A DNA stretch of 64,000 bases from Streptomyces katrae (GTDB lineage Bacteria > Actinomycetota > Actinomycetes > Streptomycetales > Streptomycetaceae), in NCBI RefSeq assembly GCF_000717655.1, contig NZ_JNZY01000030.1:1-64000 (forward strand), given 5' to 3'. The notes under the pieces were generated by a model. It had not been told where the DNA came from. It did no database searches and worked only from the letters and a program-made list of their open reading frames with translations. Positions 63,120-64,000 of the stretch are shown here, in pieces (the first letter of the stretch is position 1; the number at the start of each line of letters is the position of its first letter). The position numbers and the translations under genes are program-made.

Positions 63120-63728
63120 TCAGCGCGCCATGATCAGGCTCATGGCCTCGTTGCGGGTCGCGGGGTCGCGGAGCTGGCCGCGGACCGCCGAGGTGATGGT
63201 CTTCGCGCCGGGCTTGCGGACCCCGCGCATCGTCATGCACATGTGCTCGCACTCGATGACGACGATGACCCCGCGCGGCTCCAGGATCTCCATCAGGGAG
63301 TCCGCTATCTGCGTGGTCAGCCGCTCCTGCACCTGCGGGCGGCGGGCGAACACGTCCACGAGGCGGGCCAGCTTCGACAGGCCGGTGATCTTGCCGTCGG
63401 TGGACGGGATGTAGCCGACGTGCGCGACGCCGTGGAACGGCACGAGATGATGTTCGCAGTTGCTCATGACCTCGATGTCCTTGACCAGGACCATCTCGTC
63501 GTGGCCCAGGTCGAACGTGGTCGTCAGGACCTCTTCGGGCTTCTGGTAGAGGCCGGCGAATATCTCCTTGTACGCCCGCGCCACGCGCGCCGGGGTTTCG
63601 AGGAGGCCTTCGCGGTCCGGGTCCTCGCCGACCGCGATCAGAAGTTCGCGGACCGCCGCCTCGGCGCGCTTCTCGTCGAACTCGCCGATCGTGCCCTCGT
63701 CACCGGTCAGGGTCACTGGGTCGGTCAT
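63120..63728 (-). CDS. folE: GTP cyclohydrolase I
   Basis: A 202-residue enzyme that opens GTP to dihydroneopterin triphosphate, the first step of folate synthesis. Zinc ligands lie in [12 protein letters not shown] (Cys, His) and [17 protein letters not shown] (Cys); [20 protein letters not shown] and [14 protein letters not shown] are also typical. ATG 63726-63728 follows GAGGAAGAG; an upstream in-frame start at 63767 adds 13 residues. It lies downstream of ftsH on the same strand but behind a strong terminator. Confidence 0.96.
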   Translation of the reverse strand: MTDPVTLTGDEGTIGEFDEKRAEAAVRELLIAVGEDPDREGLLETPARVARAYKEIFAGLYQKPEEVLTTTFDLGHDEMVLVKDIEVMSNCEHHLVPFHGVAHVGYIPSTDGKITGLSKLARLVDVFARRPQVQERLTTQIADSLMEILEPRGVIVVIECEHMCMTMRGVRKPGAKTITSAVRGQLRDPATRNEAMSLIMAR

Positions 63729-63775
63729 CTCTTCCTCGTTCCTGTGTGCACTGGCGCTCGCGGACACGCAAAAGT

Positions 63776-63811
63776 GCCGCGCCCCCCAGGCTAGAACCTG
63801 GGGGGCGCGGC
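63776..63811 (-). terminator. ftsH terminator
   Basis: GCCGCGCCCCCCAGG (63776-63790) pairs perfectly with CCTGGGGGGCGCGGC (63797-63811); on the minus strand it is followed by a TTTT run. It separates ftsH from folE. Confidence 0.9.
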
Positions 63812-63839
63812 ATCCATTCCGGGACGGTCCGGCCGAGGG

Positions 63840-64000
63840 CTACTCGGCGCGGTCCTCCGGGGACGGCTCCTTCTCCACGGACACGGCCGGCGCGCTCGCC
63901 GCCGTGCCGTTCGCCGAGTTCGTCAGCTGGAGCTCCTTGGGAGAGAGCACCGGCGGACGGGTCGACGGGGTGCGGTGCGAAGAGCCGGTCCACGCCGGGC
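63840..64000 (-). CDS. ftsH: Cell-division membrane protease FtsH, C-terminal fragment
   Basis: Only the last 53 codons lie in the window. They read as a low-complexity tail (SSHRTPSTRPPVLSPKELQL; TNSANGTAASAPAVSVEKEP; SPEDRAE) as found at the end of Streptomyces FtsH, an ATP-dependent zinc metalloprotease of the inner membrane. The place next to folE is the conserved ftsH-folE-folP neighbourhood. The catalytic parts are outside the window, so the call rests on the tail and synteny. Confidence 0.72.
   Translation of the reverse strand, partial: PAWTGSSHRTPSTRPPVLSPKELQLTNSANGTAASAPAVSVEKEPSPEDRAE

Overview
The window is high-GC actinobacterial chromosome and almost certainly comes from a Streptomyces. 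The gene order trpS-proC ... ilvD ... radA-disA-mutY-sigE-cseABC ... clpC-lsr2 ... panC-nadB-nadC-coaX ... nuoD2 ... folP-folB-folK-folE-ftsH is the conserved core order of that genus. GTG starts, GTGA/ATGA overlaps, sigE-cse, Lsr2, DUF397, DUF5937 and PQQ-type Ser/Thr kinases agree with this. I see no tRNA, rRNA, prophage or resistance island.

Layout. 1-2.5 kb: an auxiliary-type tryptophanyl-tRNA synthetase behind a readable Trp-codon attenuator, and proline biosynthesis (proC). 2.6-7.4 kb: a two-gene ABC exporter with a palindromic operator over its start, a small membrane protein, an SH3b protein and a receptor Ser/Thr kinase. 7.4-13 kb: ilvD, a TetR regulator coupled to a sugar-phosphate isomerase-like protein, a 765-bp gene-free repeat region and a Ppx/GppA phosphatase. 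13-18.6 kb: a cysteine-rich conserved protein, a membrane protein fusing ECF-sigma-like and zinc-finger modules, radA and the c-di-AMP synthase disA. 18.6-26.4 kb: a MITE-like palindrome that supplies the stop codon of its neighbour, a decayed PAP2 phosphatase, mutY, the cell-envelope stress operon sigE-cseA-cseB-cseC, a LamG-like membrane protein and an M23 peptidase.

26.7-33 kb: clpC (with a solitary CRISPR-repeat-like sequence upstream), an SCO3374-family protein, lsr2, a glutamate N-acetyltransferase-like GNAT, a BlaI-type regulator, a 57-codon membrane protein and a DUF397 protein. 33-40 kb: a threonine-aldolase-like lyase diverging from a tight cofactor operon (DUF2520 oxidoreductase, panC, nadB, nadC, coaX) that joins pantothenate/CoA and NAD synthesis. 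40-44 kb: GntR and DUF5937/ArsR regulators, the latter with a perfect operator, and a secreted M28 aminopeptidase. 44-51 kb: a MidA/NDUFAF7-family methyltransferase, a NarL-type two-component pair, a bPH2 pair, a solitary NuoD paralogue and an arylamine N-acetyltransferase. 51-60 kb: small proteins, a coiled-coil membrane protein, a glycine-betaine-type ABC importer split over two divergent units, a membrane esterase and an MprF-like lysyltransferase. 60-64 kb: folate genes folP, folB, folK and folE, and the 3' end of ftsH.

The most interesting points are the trpS attenuator together with Lys9 in the enzyme; the solitary NuoD, which has lost the quinone-site tyrosine but kept the arginine methylated by NDUFAF7 in its mitochondrial counterpart, with a MidA-family methyltransferase 4 kb away; the single-chain sigma/zinc-finger/membrane/BACON-like protein; the MITE-supplied stop codon; and two perfect operators.
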